A stretch of 64,000 nucleotides of DNA from an uncultured bacterium. Lineage in GTDB: Bacteria > Hydrogenedentota > Hydrogenedentia > Hydrogenedentales > Hydrogenedentaceae. A program made the translations under genes and the position numbers. The notes below the pieces were generated by a model. The model saw only the letters and a program-made list of their open reading frames with translations, did no database searches and was not told the DNA's origin. Position 1 is the stretch's first letter. Each line of letters opens with the position of its first letter. Below, piece by piece: positions 26,240-35,294 of the stretch. The stretch spans positions 1 through 64,000 of the forward strand of contig CALLRP010000002.1 in NCBI GenBank assembly GCA_938014335.1, read 5' to 3'.

Positions 26240-27727
26240 ATGGAAAAGAAATATATTCTTGCGTTAGATCAGGGGACAACAAGTTCACGCAGTATTTTGT
26301 TTGACCATGAAGGGAATGCAGTTGCAGTAAGTCAACAAGAATTCAAACAATATTACCCACGCCCCGGTTGGGTGGAACACGACCCGTATGAAATATGGAA
26401 CACACAGTTAGCAACAGCACGCACCGTATTGAAAAAGTGTGGTGCTCTGCCGGAGGAAGTAGCCGGGATTGGAATTACAAATCAACGAGAAACTACTGTA
26501 TTATGGGAAAAGAAATCAGGTGCACCTGTTCATCCAGCGATAGTATGGCAGTGCAGAAGAACAGCGGAATTATGTGAACGACTTCGTGCCGAAGGATGGG
26601 AAGAAGAAATACGAAATAGAACGGGGTTATTGTTAGACGCCTATTTTTCAGGAACAAAAATTCGCTGGATGTTGGATAATGTTTCTGGGTTGCGGAAAAG
26701 AGCAGAGAAGGGGGAGATTTTATTTGGGACGATTGATAGTTGGTTGTTATATCAACTAACAGGAGTCCATGCAACCGATTATACCAATGCATCACGTACA
26801 TTACTATTTAACATTCATACTTTAGAGTGGGATGAAACGATACTTAATGCATTGCAGATACCGAGGTGTATATTGCCAGAGGTATATCCCAGCAGTAAAA
26901 TCTATGGGACAACAGAGGTCTTGGGAAAATCCATACCTGTTTCTGCATTAATCGGAGACCAGCAGTCCGCATTATTTGGACAGACCGCGTTTAATGAAGG
27001 GGAGTGCAAGAATACTTATGGAACCGGTTGTTTCTTATTAATGAATACAGGGACAGAAGCACCTCCCTCTAAACATGGACTACTCACGACAGTTGCATGG
27101 GGTCTGGATGGGAAAGTTACCTATGCCCTTGAAGGCAGTGTCTTTGTGGGTGGTGCCGTAGTGCAGTGGCTACGAGATGAATTGAAGCTCATACAAAGTT
27201 CTGCGGAAAGTGAAGAGGTTGCCATGTCTGTGCCAGATAGCGGGGGGGTTTATCTGGTGCCTGCATTTGTCGGTTTAGGTGCACCCTATTGGGATATGCA
27301 TGCTCGCGGTCTTATAACAGGGATTACGCGAGGAACTTCACGGGCACATATTGTTCGTTCTGCATTAGAATCCATTGCATACCAATCTGCAGATGTTGTT
27401 TTTACGATGGAACAAGATGCGAATACAAAGATTACGCAATTACGGGTAGACGGTGGAGCATCTGCAAATAATTTCCTGATGCAACATCAAGCAAATGTAT
27501 TAGGCAAACCTGTAATCCGTGGTTCCACTCTGGAAACCACTGCATTAGGGTCTGCATATTTAGCCGGATTAGCAACAAAGTTTTGGGATAATCAGGAAGA
27601 ATTAAGAAAGCGGTGGAGAGTGAGCCGAATTTTTGAACCACAGTGGAATGAAGACCAGAGACAAACTGTATTAGAAGGCTGGCGAAAGGCTATCCAAAAA
27701 GCATGTGAAAAGGAGAACAGAAAATAA
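26240..27727 (+). CDS. glpK: Glycerol kinase
   Basis: Phosphorylates glycerol with ATP to sn-glycerol 3-phosphate, feeding glycolysis or phospholipid synthesis. The 495-residue FGGY-family protein has the phosphate-binding DQGTTSSRS at the N-terminus, WVEHDPYEIW, ITNQRETT, VWQCRRT, ALIGDQQSALFGQ, GTGCFLLMNTG and the C-terminal RVDGGASANNFLMQ and GSAYLAG motifs. Length and motif spacing are those of GlpK. AAGGAAAGG precedes the ATG. No glpF or glpD gene is nearby, so glycerol uptake and oxidation must be encoded elsewhere. Confidence 0.97.
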   Translation: MEKKYILALDQGTTSSRSILFDHEGNAVAVSQQEFKQYYPRPGWVEHDPYEIWNTQLATARTVLKKCGALPEEVAGIGITNQRETTVLWEKKSGAPVHPAIVWQCRRTAELCERLRAEGWEEEIRNRTGLLLDAYFSGTKIRWMLDNVSGLRKRAEKGEILFGTIDSWLLYQLTGVHATDYTNASRTLLFNIHTLEWDETILNALQIPRCILPEVYPSSKIYGTTEVLGKSIPVSALIGDQQSALFGQTAFNEGECKNTYGTGCFLLMNTGTEAPPSKHGLLTTVAWGLDGKVTYALEGSVFVGGAVVQWLRDELKLIQSSAESEEVAMSVPDSGGVYLVPAFVGLGAPYWDMHARGLITGITRGTSRAHIVRSALESIAYQSADVVFTMEQDANTKITQLRVDGGASANNFLMQHQANVLGKPVIRGSTLETTALGSAYLAGLATKFWDNQEELRKRWRVSRIFEPQWNEDQRQTVLEGWRKAIQKACEKENRK

Positions 27728-27734
27728 TAGTCCA

Positions 27735-27779
27735 ACAGGTCTGACCTGTCGGATTCATCCGACTCGTCTACCTTTTTTA
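27735..27779 (+). terminator. Tandem hairpins after glpK
   Basis: Two short inverted repeats follow the glpK stop. ACAGGT (27735-27740) pairs with ACCTGT (27744-27749), and TCGGAT (27749-27754) pairs with ATCCGA (27757-27762). CTTTTTTAT follows at 27772-27780. This may be a transcription terminator or a small dispersed palindromic repeat. Confidence 0.4.
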
Positions 27780-27858
27780 TTGCAATACTTTCTGTTTTTT
27801 TCTTATCATTCATAAAAAATAGATTCTGGAAAAACTAATTTTAATAAGGTGAAAAAAA

Positions 27859-28695
27859 ATGAGATACACATGGGTCATTTTTCTTATTATTGCTCTCCCC
27901 ATGAGTAGTTCCATGTATGGCGAAGAAGAATTTTGTCCTCCTATCGGTGTGCGTATCCTAAGTTACGGTAATTTCCAGGAAAGTGCGTGGACTCACTTAC
28001 CCGCTATTGGCGTGAAATACATTTTCATTCCTGTCCCACCCGCAGACCAGGTTGCTGATGTGATAAAAAAATTAAATGACCATAACTTAAAGGTCCTTGT
28101 TATGCGGGGTGAAGCAGACTTAACTCAGGATGCCTGCATCCAGCAATTGGAAGAGCAATTTAAGGTTTGTTTTCAAATGGGAGTGCATTTCTTATTCCTT
28201 TCTGCTAAACGACATGAAACACCCAAAGAAGTGGTATATGATAGACTGCGTCGTGCCGGTGATATAGCAGAAAAGTATAATGTAACAATCGTTCTCGAAA
28301 CCCATCCCGATTTAGGAACGAATGGAGATATTCAGATAGAGACGATGAAAGCCATCAATCATCCACGCGTGCGTGTAAATTTTGATACCGGAAATATAAC
28401 TTACTACAACCAGAATACAGATGCAGTAACGGAATTAAAAAAATCCATACCTTATGTTGCTACAGTAGAGTTTAAAGACCATACAGGTGAAGTTGAAACA
28501 TGGAATTTCCCCGCATTAGGTCAGGGGAAAGTCAACTTTCCGGAAATTTTAAAAATCTTGAAAGAGCATCATTATAACGGTCCGATAACAATTGAGTTTG
28601 AAGGGATAAAAGGTGTCGAACTGAGTGAAGGACAAATAAAAGAAGCCATCGAAAATTCGGTGAAATATCTCCATTCATTAGGTTGCTTTAAATAA
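27859..28695 (+). CDS. Exported sugar-phosphate isomerase/epimerase-like TIM-barrel protein
   Basis: A 278-residue protein of the xylose-isomerase-like TIM-barrel superfamily with a signal peptide (residues ~1-21). Metal-binding residues characteristic of the family are visible: Glu in VLETHPD, Asp in VNFDTGN, His in EFKDHTG and Glu in ITIEFEG. The substrate is unknown. Export is unusual for classical isomerases but is common for this superfamily in PVC-like bacteria. GGTGAAAA precedes the ATG. It lies 35 bases upstream of an SSS symporter, suggesting that the two handle the same sugar or polyol. Confidence 0.82.
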   Translation: MRYTWVIFLIIALPMSSSMYGEEEFCPPIGVRILSYGNFQESAWTHLPAIGVKYIFIPVPPADQVADVIKKLNDHNLKVLVMRGEADLTQDACIQQLEEQFKVCFQMGVHFLFLSAKRHETPKEVVYDRLRRAGDIAEKYNVTIVLETHPDLGTNGDIQIETMKAINHPRVRVNFDTGNITYYNQNTDAVTELKKSIPYVATVEFKDHTGEVETWNFPALGQGKVNFPEILKILKEHHYNGPITIEFEGIKGVELSEGQIKEAIENSVKYLHSLGCFK

Positions 28696-28730
28696 CTCTA
28701 TAACTCAAAATATCCTGAGGAGAAACAACG

Positions 28731-30512
28731 GTGAATCTTGTTAGTAAATCGTTAGGTCTTTCCGATTGGATATTAATTATTTTTTATTTCGGACTGATGT
28801 TAGGCGTAAGTTTTTATTCCTACCGATATATTCAGCAACTCAAAGACTATTTCAAAGGTGGAAATCGTATTCCGTGGTGGTTGAGTGGCGTTTCTTTCTG
28901 GATGACCAGTTTCAGTGTCGCCGCGTTTGTATTCTATCCTTCGCTATGTTATAAATACGGCTGGGTGGGAATTACCCTGCTTTGGGTTGCTGTCCCAGCA
29001 ACCCTATACAGTGCCTATCTCTTTGGCTGGCGATGGAGAAGACTTCGCGTAAATAGCCCTGTGGAATTTGTCGAAGAACGATACAATGGAACGCTGAGGC
29101 AAATCTTCGTGTGGCAGGGTGTCCCTGTTAAAATTGTGGATGACAGCTTAAAACTTTTCGCCACGGGTAAATTCGTATCTATTATTACAAACATACCTAT
29201 TACCTATTCCATCGCTCTTGTCGGCGGTATTATCATGATTTGCACTTTCTTGGGTGGATTATGGGCCGTTACCATTACAGACTTCATCCAATTCATTGTC
29301 TTGGGGGCAGGCTTACTGGTTATATTACCCCTTTCGATCTACCATGCAGGAGGACTTACAAAAATTTTCGACTCTACTCCCGAAGGCTTTTTCCGTTTAA
29401 CAAATAGTGAATTTCCATGGAGTTATGTTATCCCTCTTATCATTTTATATGCTTTTTCATGGAGTAGTATTAACTGGTCGCTCATTCAAAGGTATTACTG
29501 CGTCCGTGATGAGAAAGAAGTTAAAAAGGTAGGGCTTACAGTAATTCTTTTATATATAATAGGTCCTCCTCTTATGTTTTTCCCCGCCTTTGCAGGAAAA
29601 TTAATTGTTCCTGAACTGAAAGATGCAGGGGATATTTATCCTATACTTTGCTCAAAACTATTACCTGCGGGAATGTTAGGCTTACTCATTTCTGCCATGT
29701 TCTCTGCAACGATGTCCACGCTAAGTAGTGATTTCAATGTTTGTGCAAGTGTTATCACGCAGGATGTCTATCGCCGATTATTGCGTCCCTCTGCAAAAGA
29801 AAGAGAATTGGTATGGGTAGGTAGAGTAAGCACATTATTAGTAGGTGTTTTAGCGTTATTCATTGCCATACTTTTAAGTCATGGAAAAGCGGAAAACATG
29901 TTTCGTGTGATGGTTACGCTATTTGGTGTCGCAACAGGTCCCGTTGCAGTCCCTATGATGTTAGGTATGGTCTCGAAACGCTATCCAGGGAAAAGTGCTG
30001 TTATTGGTTTCTGTATGGGTACCCTTGTGGGTCTATTTTTATTGTATGTTCAATTAGGAATGTCCTCTTTTGCATTACCTATTCATATTACATGGGTTGC
30101 CGATAAAAAAGAATGGCTACTATGGGGACTTACCGTCAAAATGGAAATTTTTATGTTTTTGACCACAACAATAATTACCTATTTATTTATGGAAGGGATA
30201 ACATTACTATCTCCGATTAATATTGTAGAGCGAAATAAAATCGGAAAGTTCTTTGAGAAAATCGAAAATCCTATAGGAAAATTAGAAGAAGACAAAGAAG
30301 TATTACAAGGGAAAATGCAATTTTCTCCTTATAACATTGTTGGCGTATGTGGAATACTAATCGCATTAGCCCTGTTTCTCGTAATATTTTTTTCAACACA
30401 AGGTATGGAACGCTATATGGGTATTACAATATCCGTTCTTTCCCTGATTGGTGGGTTACTGTTCATATACTTCGGAGCACTCGTCAAACCCTATGATGGG
30501 AATGATGTATAA
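28731..30512 (+). CDS. Sodium:solute symporter (SSS family)
   Basis: Polytopic sodium-coupled transporter of the SSS/SGLT family, probably importing a sugar or sugar acid. The 593-residue protein has about thirteen to fourteen hydrophobic helices, starting LSDWILIIFYFGLMLG. It carries the family signature near SAMFSATMSTLSSDFNVCASV and the GGNRIPWWLSGVSFWMTSFS region in helix 2. The start codon is GTG with GAGGAGA ten bases before it. It is in one operon with the TIM-barrel isomerase-like gene. The adjacent convergent esterase and the nearby fucose-isomerase-like gene fit a carbohydrate-use region. Confidence 0.92.
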   Translation: MNLVSKSLGLSDWILIIFYFGLMLGVSFYSYRYIQQLKDYFKGGNRIPWWLSGVSFWMTSFSVAAFVFYPSLCYKYGWVGITLLWVAVPATLYSAYLFGWRWRRLRVNSPVEFVEERYNGTLRQIFVWQGVPVKIVDDSLKLFATGKFVSIITNIPITYSIALVGGIIMICTFLGGLWAVTITDFIQFIVLGAGLLVILPLSIYHAGGLTKIFDSTPEGFFRLTNSEFPWSYVIPLIILYAFSWSSINWSLIQRYYCVRDEKEVKKVGLTVILLYIIGPPLMFFPAFAGKLIVPELKDAGDIYPILCSKLLPAGMLGLLISAMFSATMSTLSSDFNVCASVITQDVYRRLLRPSAKERELVWVGRVSTLLVGVLALFIAILLSHGKAENMFRVMVTLFGVATGPVAVPMMLGMVSKRYPGKSAVIGFCMGTLVGLFLLYVQLGMSSFALPIHITWVADKKEWLLWGLTVKMEIFMFLTTTIITYLFMEGITLLSPINIVERNKIGKFFEKIENPIGKLEEDKEVLQGKMQFSPYNIVGVCGILIALALFLVIFFSTQGMERYMGITISVLSLIGGLLFIYFGALVKPYDGNDV

Positions 30513-30540
30513 TTTTCCCCTTTCTACGAAGCTTGCAAAA

Positions 30541-31509
30541 TTATATAGACCAATCCTTGCGAAAGAATTCAAACATCTTGTCGGTAAAACCGGGATAAAT
30601 CTCATGGGCAAAATCAGGATATATTACGGCTTCTTTCTTTGATTTTATTTTGTTAAACGCGGAGAACTGCGTTGACGGCGGACAAATCTGGTCCATCAAA
30701 CCAATCGCCATCAGCACATCCCCTTGAATACGCTCCGCTAAAAATTGACAATCTATATATCCCAACTTTGTAAAGATTTCATTTTCGCGTTCATGTCGCG
30801 GATCAAATAATCGGAAATAAGACCGTAATTCCTCATAGGCTTCTAATGCAAGGTCCATCTCCCAAACTCGTTTATAATCGCAAAGAAATGGACACATCGG
30901 AACTAACCTTTTTATCTTCGGATTTAGTCCCGCACAGGCTAATGTTAATGCTCCTCCCTGTGACATGCCATACGCACCGAGCCGATTTTCATCCACTTCT
31001 TCAAATTGACTGACAATATTTACCAGTTGCACTGTATCCAAAAAAATATGACGAAAAAGCAGATTGCCGGGATCATCATCCAGCCCGCGGATAATATGTC
31101 CTTTCAAAGTATTTCCAACAACACTTCCCGTCTCTGTTGACTTACCTCCCTGCCCACGAACATCCATCGCACAGACACAAAAACCTTCTCCCACAAAACC
31201 TAATTTTTCATACCAATCGCCAGAATTTCCCCCATAACCATGAAAACGAAATAAAGTAGGGCAGGGTTCTTTTTTCTTTCGCGGACGGAGATATTGAGCA
31301 TGTATCCTTGCTCCACGAACACCTGTAAAATATAAATCGAAACATTCCGCTACTTGACTCTGGAAGGAAGCAGGAACCCGTTCCACCTGTGGTTTTGTAT
31401 TTTCCATCTCTTCTAATGCGTTCTTCCAGTAAGTATCAAAATCCAAGGGTTTTGGATTTCTACCCTGATATTTCCAGAGTTCCTCTAATGGTAGTTCAAA
31501 TACAGGCAT
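30541..31509 (-). CDS. Acetylxylan esterase / cephalosporin-C deacetylase family (AXE1)
   Basis: Alpha/beta-hydrolase of carbohydrate esterase family 7, which removes acetyl groups from acetylated sugars or xylo-oligosaccharides. The 322-residue length is typical. The catalytic triad is visible: Ser183 in AYGMSQGGAL, Asp273 in IGLMDQICPP and His302 in DFAHEIYPG. The oxyanion region FRFHGYGG and the RGQGG motif are also canonical. No signal peptide is seen, so deacetylation of imported oligosaccharides in the cytoplasm is likely. GGAG lies eight bases before the ATG. The gene converges on the SSS symporter. Confidence 0.94.
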   Translation of the reverse strand: MPVFELPLEELWKYQGRNPKPLDFDTYWKNALEEMENTKPQVERVPASFQSQVAECFDLYFTGVRGARIHAQYLRPRKKKEPCPTLFRFHGYGGNSGDWYEKLGFVGEGFCVCAMDVRGQGGKSTETGSVVGNTLKGHIIRGLDDDPGNLLFRHIFLDTVQLVNIVSQFEEVDENRLGAYGMSQGGALTLACAGLNPKIKRLVPMCPFLCDYKRVWEMDLALEAYEELRSYFRLFDPRHERENEIFTKLGYIDCQFLAERIQGDVLMAIGLMDQICPPSTQFSAFNKIKSKKEAVIYPDFAHEIYPGFTDKMFEFFRKDWSI

Positions 31510-31538
31510 ACAATAACTCCTTTTATCGTCCTTTTATA

Positions 31539-32129
31539 TTATGTCCCACTCAAATGATCGAAAAGTATTTTTACACCTATTAAAAACAGTAAAATGGCTC
31601 CGATAATTTCCATTCCTTTTCCAAACTTCTTACCGACATACCCGCCAATTTGCATCCCTAATAAAGTTAAAAATCCTGCAGTAATACCTATCCAGAAAGA
31701 AGGGAACCAGATCGAAACACCGATAAATGCAAAAGTCAACCCGACTGCGTATGCGTCAATGCTCGTTGCTATGGAGAGCATAATAAGAGATAATCCCCGT
31801 GTTGGGTCTGTTTTTTTTTCACCCGTCTGTATCTTTTCCGAAGGTTCCTCTTTTTCAAATAAGGATTGGTAAATAATCTTTCCTCCTATCCCCCAGAGTA
31901 TAAAAAAGGCTATCCAGTGGTCATAAGCGAGGAACCACTGTCCCACGAGGTTTCCCGTATACCACCCTAAAACAGGCATCAATGCTTGAAACAAACCAAA
32001 GTGAAAGGATAAACGAAATGCCTGTCGAGGTTGCACATCTTGTAATAAGGCACTAATACTGATGGATACCGCAAAAGCATCCATTGCCAGAGCCACCGCA
32101 ATTCCTGCAAGCACATACGGGTCTAACAT
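31539..32129 (-). CDS. mntP: Manganese efflux pump MntP
   Basis: Small inner-membrane exporter that removes excess Mn(II). The protein has six hydrophobic helices in two homologous halves. Each half has the family metal-site acidic residue: AMDAFAVSIS in helix 1 and SIDAYAVGLTFA in helix 4. GGYVGKKFG lies near the end. The longest frame starts at 32171, but no ribosome site fits it. The ATG at 32129 follows AGAGAAAA and gives 196 residues, the usual MntP length. A yybP-ykoY manganese riboswitch was looked for upstream and not recognised. Confidence 0.92.
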   Translation of the reverse strand: MLDPYVLAGIAVALAMDAFAVSISISALLQDVQPRQAFRLSFHFGLFQALMPVLGWYTGNLVGQWFLAYDHWIAFFILWGIGGKIIYQSLFEKEEPSEKIQTGEKKTDPTRGLSLIMLSIATSIDAYAVGLTFAFIGVSIWFPSFWIGITAGFLTLLGMQIGGYVGKKFGKGMEIIGAILLFLIGVKILFDHLSGT

Positions 32130-32297
32130 AAATTTTTCTCTTAAAATATAACCCTTTAAATAGATGCCCATAATGATACATCATTCATAGTCCCATCCGC
32201 CAAGTCCGACCTCCTCCCTTTTAAGTTGGTTTTTCGCTCTAATATCCCATACAATAAAGATATAAGAAATTTAATATAACCAAGAAGGAATAATTTT

Positions 32298-33881
32298 ATG
32301 GCACAGGAAAACCAACATCATACGCACTCGTGCTGTGGCTGTATTCATGATTTAGGAAAACTGAACATGGCACGGAGAACTTTCCTCGCTGCAGTCGGTG
32401 GAACTGCTATCACGGCAAATGCGGTGTTATCAACCCGTGCCGATACCCCCTCCACAAGCAATGCTATGGAATACCTGAACAAACCTATTTCATCTGCTAA
32501 GAAAAAGCCTCTGGTAGTTCAACCCATTTTTACATATCACCTATACAGACGACAGGAACAAGCCAGTTGGCGTCCATGGGGTGGTTTTCATACAAAGGAA
32601 GATGTCCAGAATGAATGCCAAAAAATTGAAAAAGAATTAGTAGAAATGAAACAGAAAGCAGAATTCCCTCTGGAAATTTTACCCCTAATGGCAGTCTCTT
32701 CCCTTGCAGAAGCCAAACAGGCACGGGAAGCCAATGCGGATGTCTCCCTTATCTACGGTGCCACATGGGAACTTGACCCTGTATTCAGTGATAACAAACA
32801 ACATATCGTTTTTGTTCGTCATCGCTCCGGTCCCGCATATCTGTGGTATGAAATTGTAAGTCCTCGTTTCTTACGCAAAACTGTGGACCAATTAGGTGAA
32901 CCTCGTCTGGCTCCGCAGGATGTCGTTGTAGATGAATATGCAGATATCCTCTGGCGTCTTCGCTCTTTATATGCATTGAAAAATGCAGTAGGTAGTAAAA
33001 TTGTTTGTATCGGAGGACCTTCGGGCTGGGGTGCCGGCGGTCAAAAAGCCCCCGAACGCACAAAAGAAAAGTTCAAGATGGAATTGATTGATTATCCCTA
33101 TTCCGAATTAGACAAAAGGATAAATTCTGCCCTTAACGATAGCAAATTGCGTGAGCAAGCGAAAATGTGGACAAAGCAATATTTAAATTTGCCCAATACT
33201 TCTATGGAAACCGACATTCCGTTCCTTGAAAATGCATTTATCCTGACGGAAGTTTTTGAGCAAATCATGAATGAATTTGATGCCCCCGCCATTACTGTTA
33301 ATGAATGTATGACAACTATTATTCCCAAATCTAAAACAACCGCCTGTATGACTTTAAGTCTAATCAATGATCGGGGTGCGATGGCGTTCTGCGAATCGGA
33401 TTTTGCGGTTATTCCTTCGGGTGTGCTCCTGTATTACCTGAGTTCCAAACCTGTATTCTTGCAAGACCCGACCTACCCCCACCATGGCGTTGTAACCATT
33501 GCACACTGCACAGCACCGCGTAAAATGGATGGTAAAAATCTTGAGCCTGCCCGCATTCTAACTCACTATGAATCGGATTACGGTGCAGCACCGAAAGTAG
33601 ACATGCGGATAGGTGAAACGGTGACCGTAATAGACCCCGATTTCGAATTTGAAAGATGGATAGGCTTCCGTGGGAAGGTGCAGGCCAATCCGTTCCTTGA
33701 TATTTGCAGGTCTCAAACTGACATCGAAATAGAAGGCGATTGTAACCGTCTTGCAAACGATATGGTCGGCTTCCACTGGATGATGTGCTACGGCGATTAC
33801 CTTAAAGAAACAGGTTATGCCCTCCGCAAATTAGGTATAAAATGGTATAACCTTACCCACGACCGCACCTTAGAAGCGTAA
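32298..33881 (+). CDS. Tat-signal L-fucose-isomerase-like protein
   Basis: A 527-residue protein with a twin-arginine signal (NMARRTFLAAVGGTA, residues ~23-38), so it is probably exported folded. The C-terminal half resembles the fucose/arabinose isomerase fold: VNECMTTIIPKS, CMTLSLINDRG, FAVIPSGVLLYYLSS, a TIAHCTAPRKMDG segment and YESDYGAAP. The similarity is judged by pattern only. Before the RR pair is an unusual 22-residue leader rich in His and Cys (HHTHSCCGCIH), which could bind metal. AAGGA fits the first ATG; the internal ATG at 32367 has a weaker AGGA, so the leader may not always be translated. A strong terminator follows. Confidence 0.65.
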   Translation: MAQENQHHTHSCCGCIHDLGKLNMARRTFLAAVGGTAITANAVLSTRADTPSTSNAMEYLNKPISSAKKKPLVVQPIFTYHLYRRQEQASWRPWGGFHTKEDVQNECQKIEKELVEMKQKAEFPLEILPLMAVSSLAEAKQAREANADVSLIYGATWELDPVFSDNKQHIVFVRHRSGPAYLWYEIVSPRFLRKTVDQLGEPRLAPQDVVVDEYADILWRLRSLYALKNAVGSKIVCIGGPSGWGAGGQKAPERTKEKFKMELIDYPYSELDKRINSALNDSKLREQAKMWTKQYLNLPNTSMETDIPFLENAFILTEVFEQIMNEFDAPAITVNECMTTIIPKSKTTACMTLSLINDRGAMAFCESDFAVIPSGVLLYYLSSKPVFLQDPTYPHHGVVTIAHCTAPRKMDGKNLEPARILTHYESDYGAAPKVDMRIGETVTVIDPDFEFERWIGFRGKVQANPFLDICRSQTDIEIEGDCNRLANDMVGFHWMMCYGDYLKETGYALRKLGIKWYNLTHDRTLEA

Positions 33882-33903
33882 GTTTAATTATGTTCAATAA
33901 TTT

Positions 33904-33937
33904 GCCCGCAGATAGAATGCAGTCTGTGGGCTTTTTT
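33904..33937. terminator. Rho-independent terminator between convergent genes
   Basis: A nine-base stem (GCCCGCAGA at 33904-33912 pairing with TCTGTGGGC at 33923-33931, one G-U pair) is followed by six T. It terminates the Tat-signal protein gene and abuts the stop of the convergent sialidase gene. Confidence 0.85.
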
Positions 33938-35048
33938 ATTTAGTTTGATTGAGAAATTTTTCCACATTGATTTTCATTTTCAGGGGAAGAGGTTCCTTCC
34001 ACATTTTTTGGAAGGCGAACCCAGGGATAATCCATAATTCATCGGGTTGTCGTTCAAAAAGATAGGGATAACTCAACTGTCCACCCGGCTGGCGTGCGAA
34101 TACAACGGGTTTTGTCCATGTTTTACCATCATCATCCGAAAAGGCGATGGATAATTCTTCCCGATGCCAGGAAGAGGGAAATTCAGTGTGTTGTGACAAA
34201 TCACTTTTTTGAAAAACGCGTCCTTCGGGATTAAGTTGATTCCACACCAGAACCAACTTGCCATTGGACAATCTCAGTAAATATCCCGGAGAATTACTTG
34301 CCTGTATCCCACTCGGTTGGATTATCCTCCAATATTTACCATCGTTTTCCGAAATAGCCTGCCAGAATTGGTCTAAACTGGTGCGGATAAGCATGAGAAG
34401 TCGTCCATCGCTTAACTCTACAAGAGTAGGTTCCATAGACCCATCATGATGTCCATGTCCACCAATATCAATCCAGTTGCTTCTCTTCCATGTTTTTCCC
34501 TCATCATCAGAATAGACACTACATATCATAAATCGACCCGGATTACTGGTCAAGTGGTCAAACGGGGCGATAATTCTGCCTGTGCGGGTTTGTATCAAAG
34601 CAAAGAAATTCGTGTTATACCCCTCAAGGATACACTGATTATCTATCCATGTCTTGCCTTCATCAAGACTTCGTATTGCCCAGACTTCCAATTTACAACC
34701 TTCCTTTGGCTCCTTCTTTGTTTCATCCCAATTAAACTTTTTATCCGTAACATTCAAATAGACAAAAACAAGGGTATTATTCTTTGTCCGCAACAAATAA
34801 TACGATGCAGGCTCTTCTACATCCAGTCCTTTACAAACCGGTACCGGCTCTGACCATGTTTTTCCGTTATCTTTACTTACGCGAAAACCATCTGCATCTA
34901 TCGTTCCTAAACTTCCATCCGAAAGATTTACAAAGGGAGCATTATGGCTTATGTCGAGCATTTCCACCGCAGGATGTACCCATCGCTCCGTAAAAGATAG
35001 AAAAGGCAACAATAATATGAATGTAGTAAAAAATATTTTCTTATCCAT
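33936..35048 (-). CDS. Secreted BNR/Asp-box sialidase-like protein
   Basis: Predicted six-bladed beta-propeller of the sialidase/neuraminidase superfamily, secreted by a signal peptide (MDKKIFF plus a hydrophobic core to ~residue 20). At least four Asp-box repeats (S-x-D-x-G-x-T-W) are visible: SKDNGKTW, SLDEGKTW, SDDEGKTW and SDDDGKTW, plus a variant SENDGKYW. It may release sialic acid or act on another glycan; many PVC homologues are only sialidase-like. The longest frame starts at 35075, but AGGAGGT fits the ATG at 35048, giving 370 residues. It lies next to the carbohydrate genes but on the opposite strand. Confidence 0.85.
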   Translation of the reverse strand: MDKKIFFTTFILLLPFLSFTERWVHPAVEMLDISHNAPFVNLSDGSLGTIDADGFRVSKDNGKTWSEPVPVCKGLDVEEPASYYLLRTKNNTLVFVYLNVTDKKFNWDETKKEPKEGCKLEVWAIRSLDEGKTWIDNQCILEGYNTNFFALIQTRTGRIIAPFDHLTSNPGRFMICSVYSDDEGKTWKRSNWIDIGGHGHHDGSMEPTLVELSDGRLLMLIRTSLDQFWQAISENDGKYWRIIQPSGIQASNSPGYLLRLSNGKLVLVWNQLNPEGRVFQKSDLSQHTEFPSSWHREELSIAFSDDDGKTWTKPVVFARQPGGQLSYPYLFERQPDELWIIPGFAFQKMWKEPLPLKMKINVEKFLNQTK

Positions 35049-35199
35049 AATTTTACCTCCTGAGTTTGGTAACATGTATTCTTTAATCTATCTTATCGAT
35101 ATTCCCTACCGCATTTCATATTTTAATATATGAAATCTCCGAATAAATATTTTTATGACATTGAGCTATCTGTTATAAAAAGGATAAATCCATATCTAC

Positions 35200-35221
35200 A
35201 AAAAAGACCCCGAATGGGGCC
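35200..35221 (-). terminator. Second terminator-like hairpin after the HAD gene
   Basis: On the minus strand GGCCCC, loop ATTC, GGGGTC is followed by six T, a standard rho-independent layout. It lies within repeat copy A. Confidence 0.6.
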
Positions 35222-35262
35222 TGCCACCATAGGCTCCAGTAAAAACTTGGGAAAAAGTAAAA

Positions 35263-35294
35263 TAAACCCACTACGAAGTAGTTGAATGGGTTTA
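35263..35294 (-). terminator. Hairpin directly after the HAD gene stop
   Basis: An eight-base outer stem (TAAACCCA with TGGGTTTA) encloses a four-base inner stem (CTAC with GTAG). On the minus strand a T-rich tail follows. It begins on the base after the HAD stop codon. Confidence 0.5.

Noticed and set aside
32130-32297. Possible yybP-ykoY manganese riboswitch before mntP
   Set aside because: The spacer is short and shows none of the conserved loop sequences; it also serves a divergent gene.
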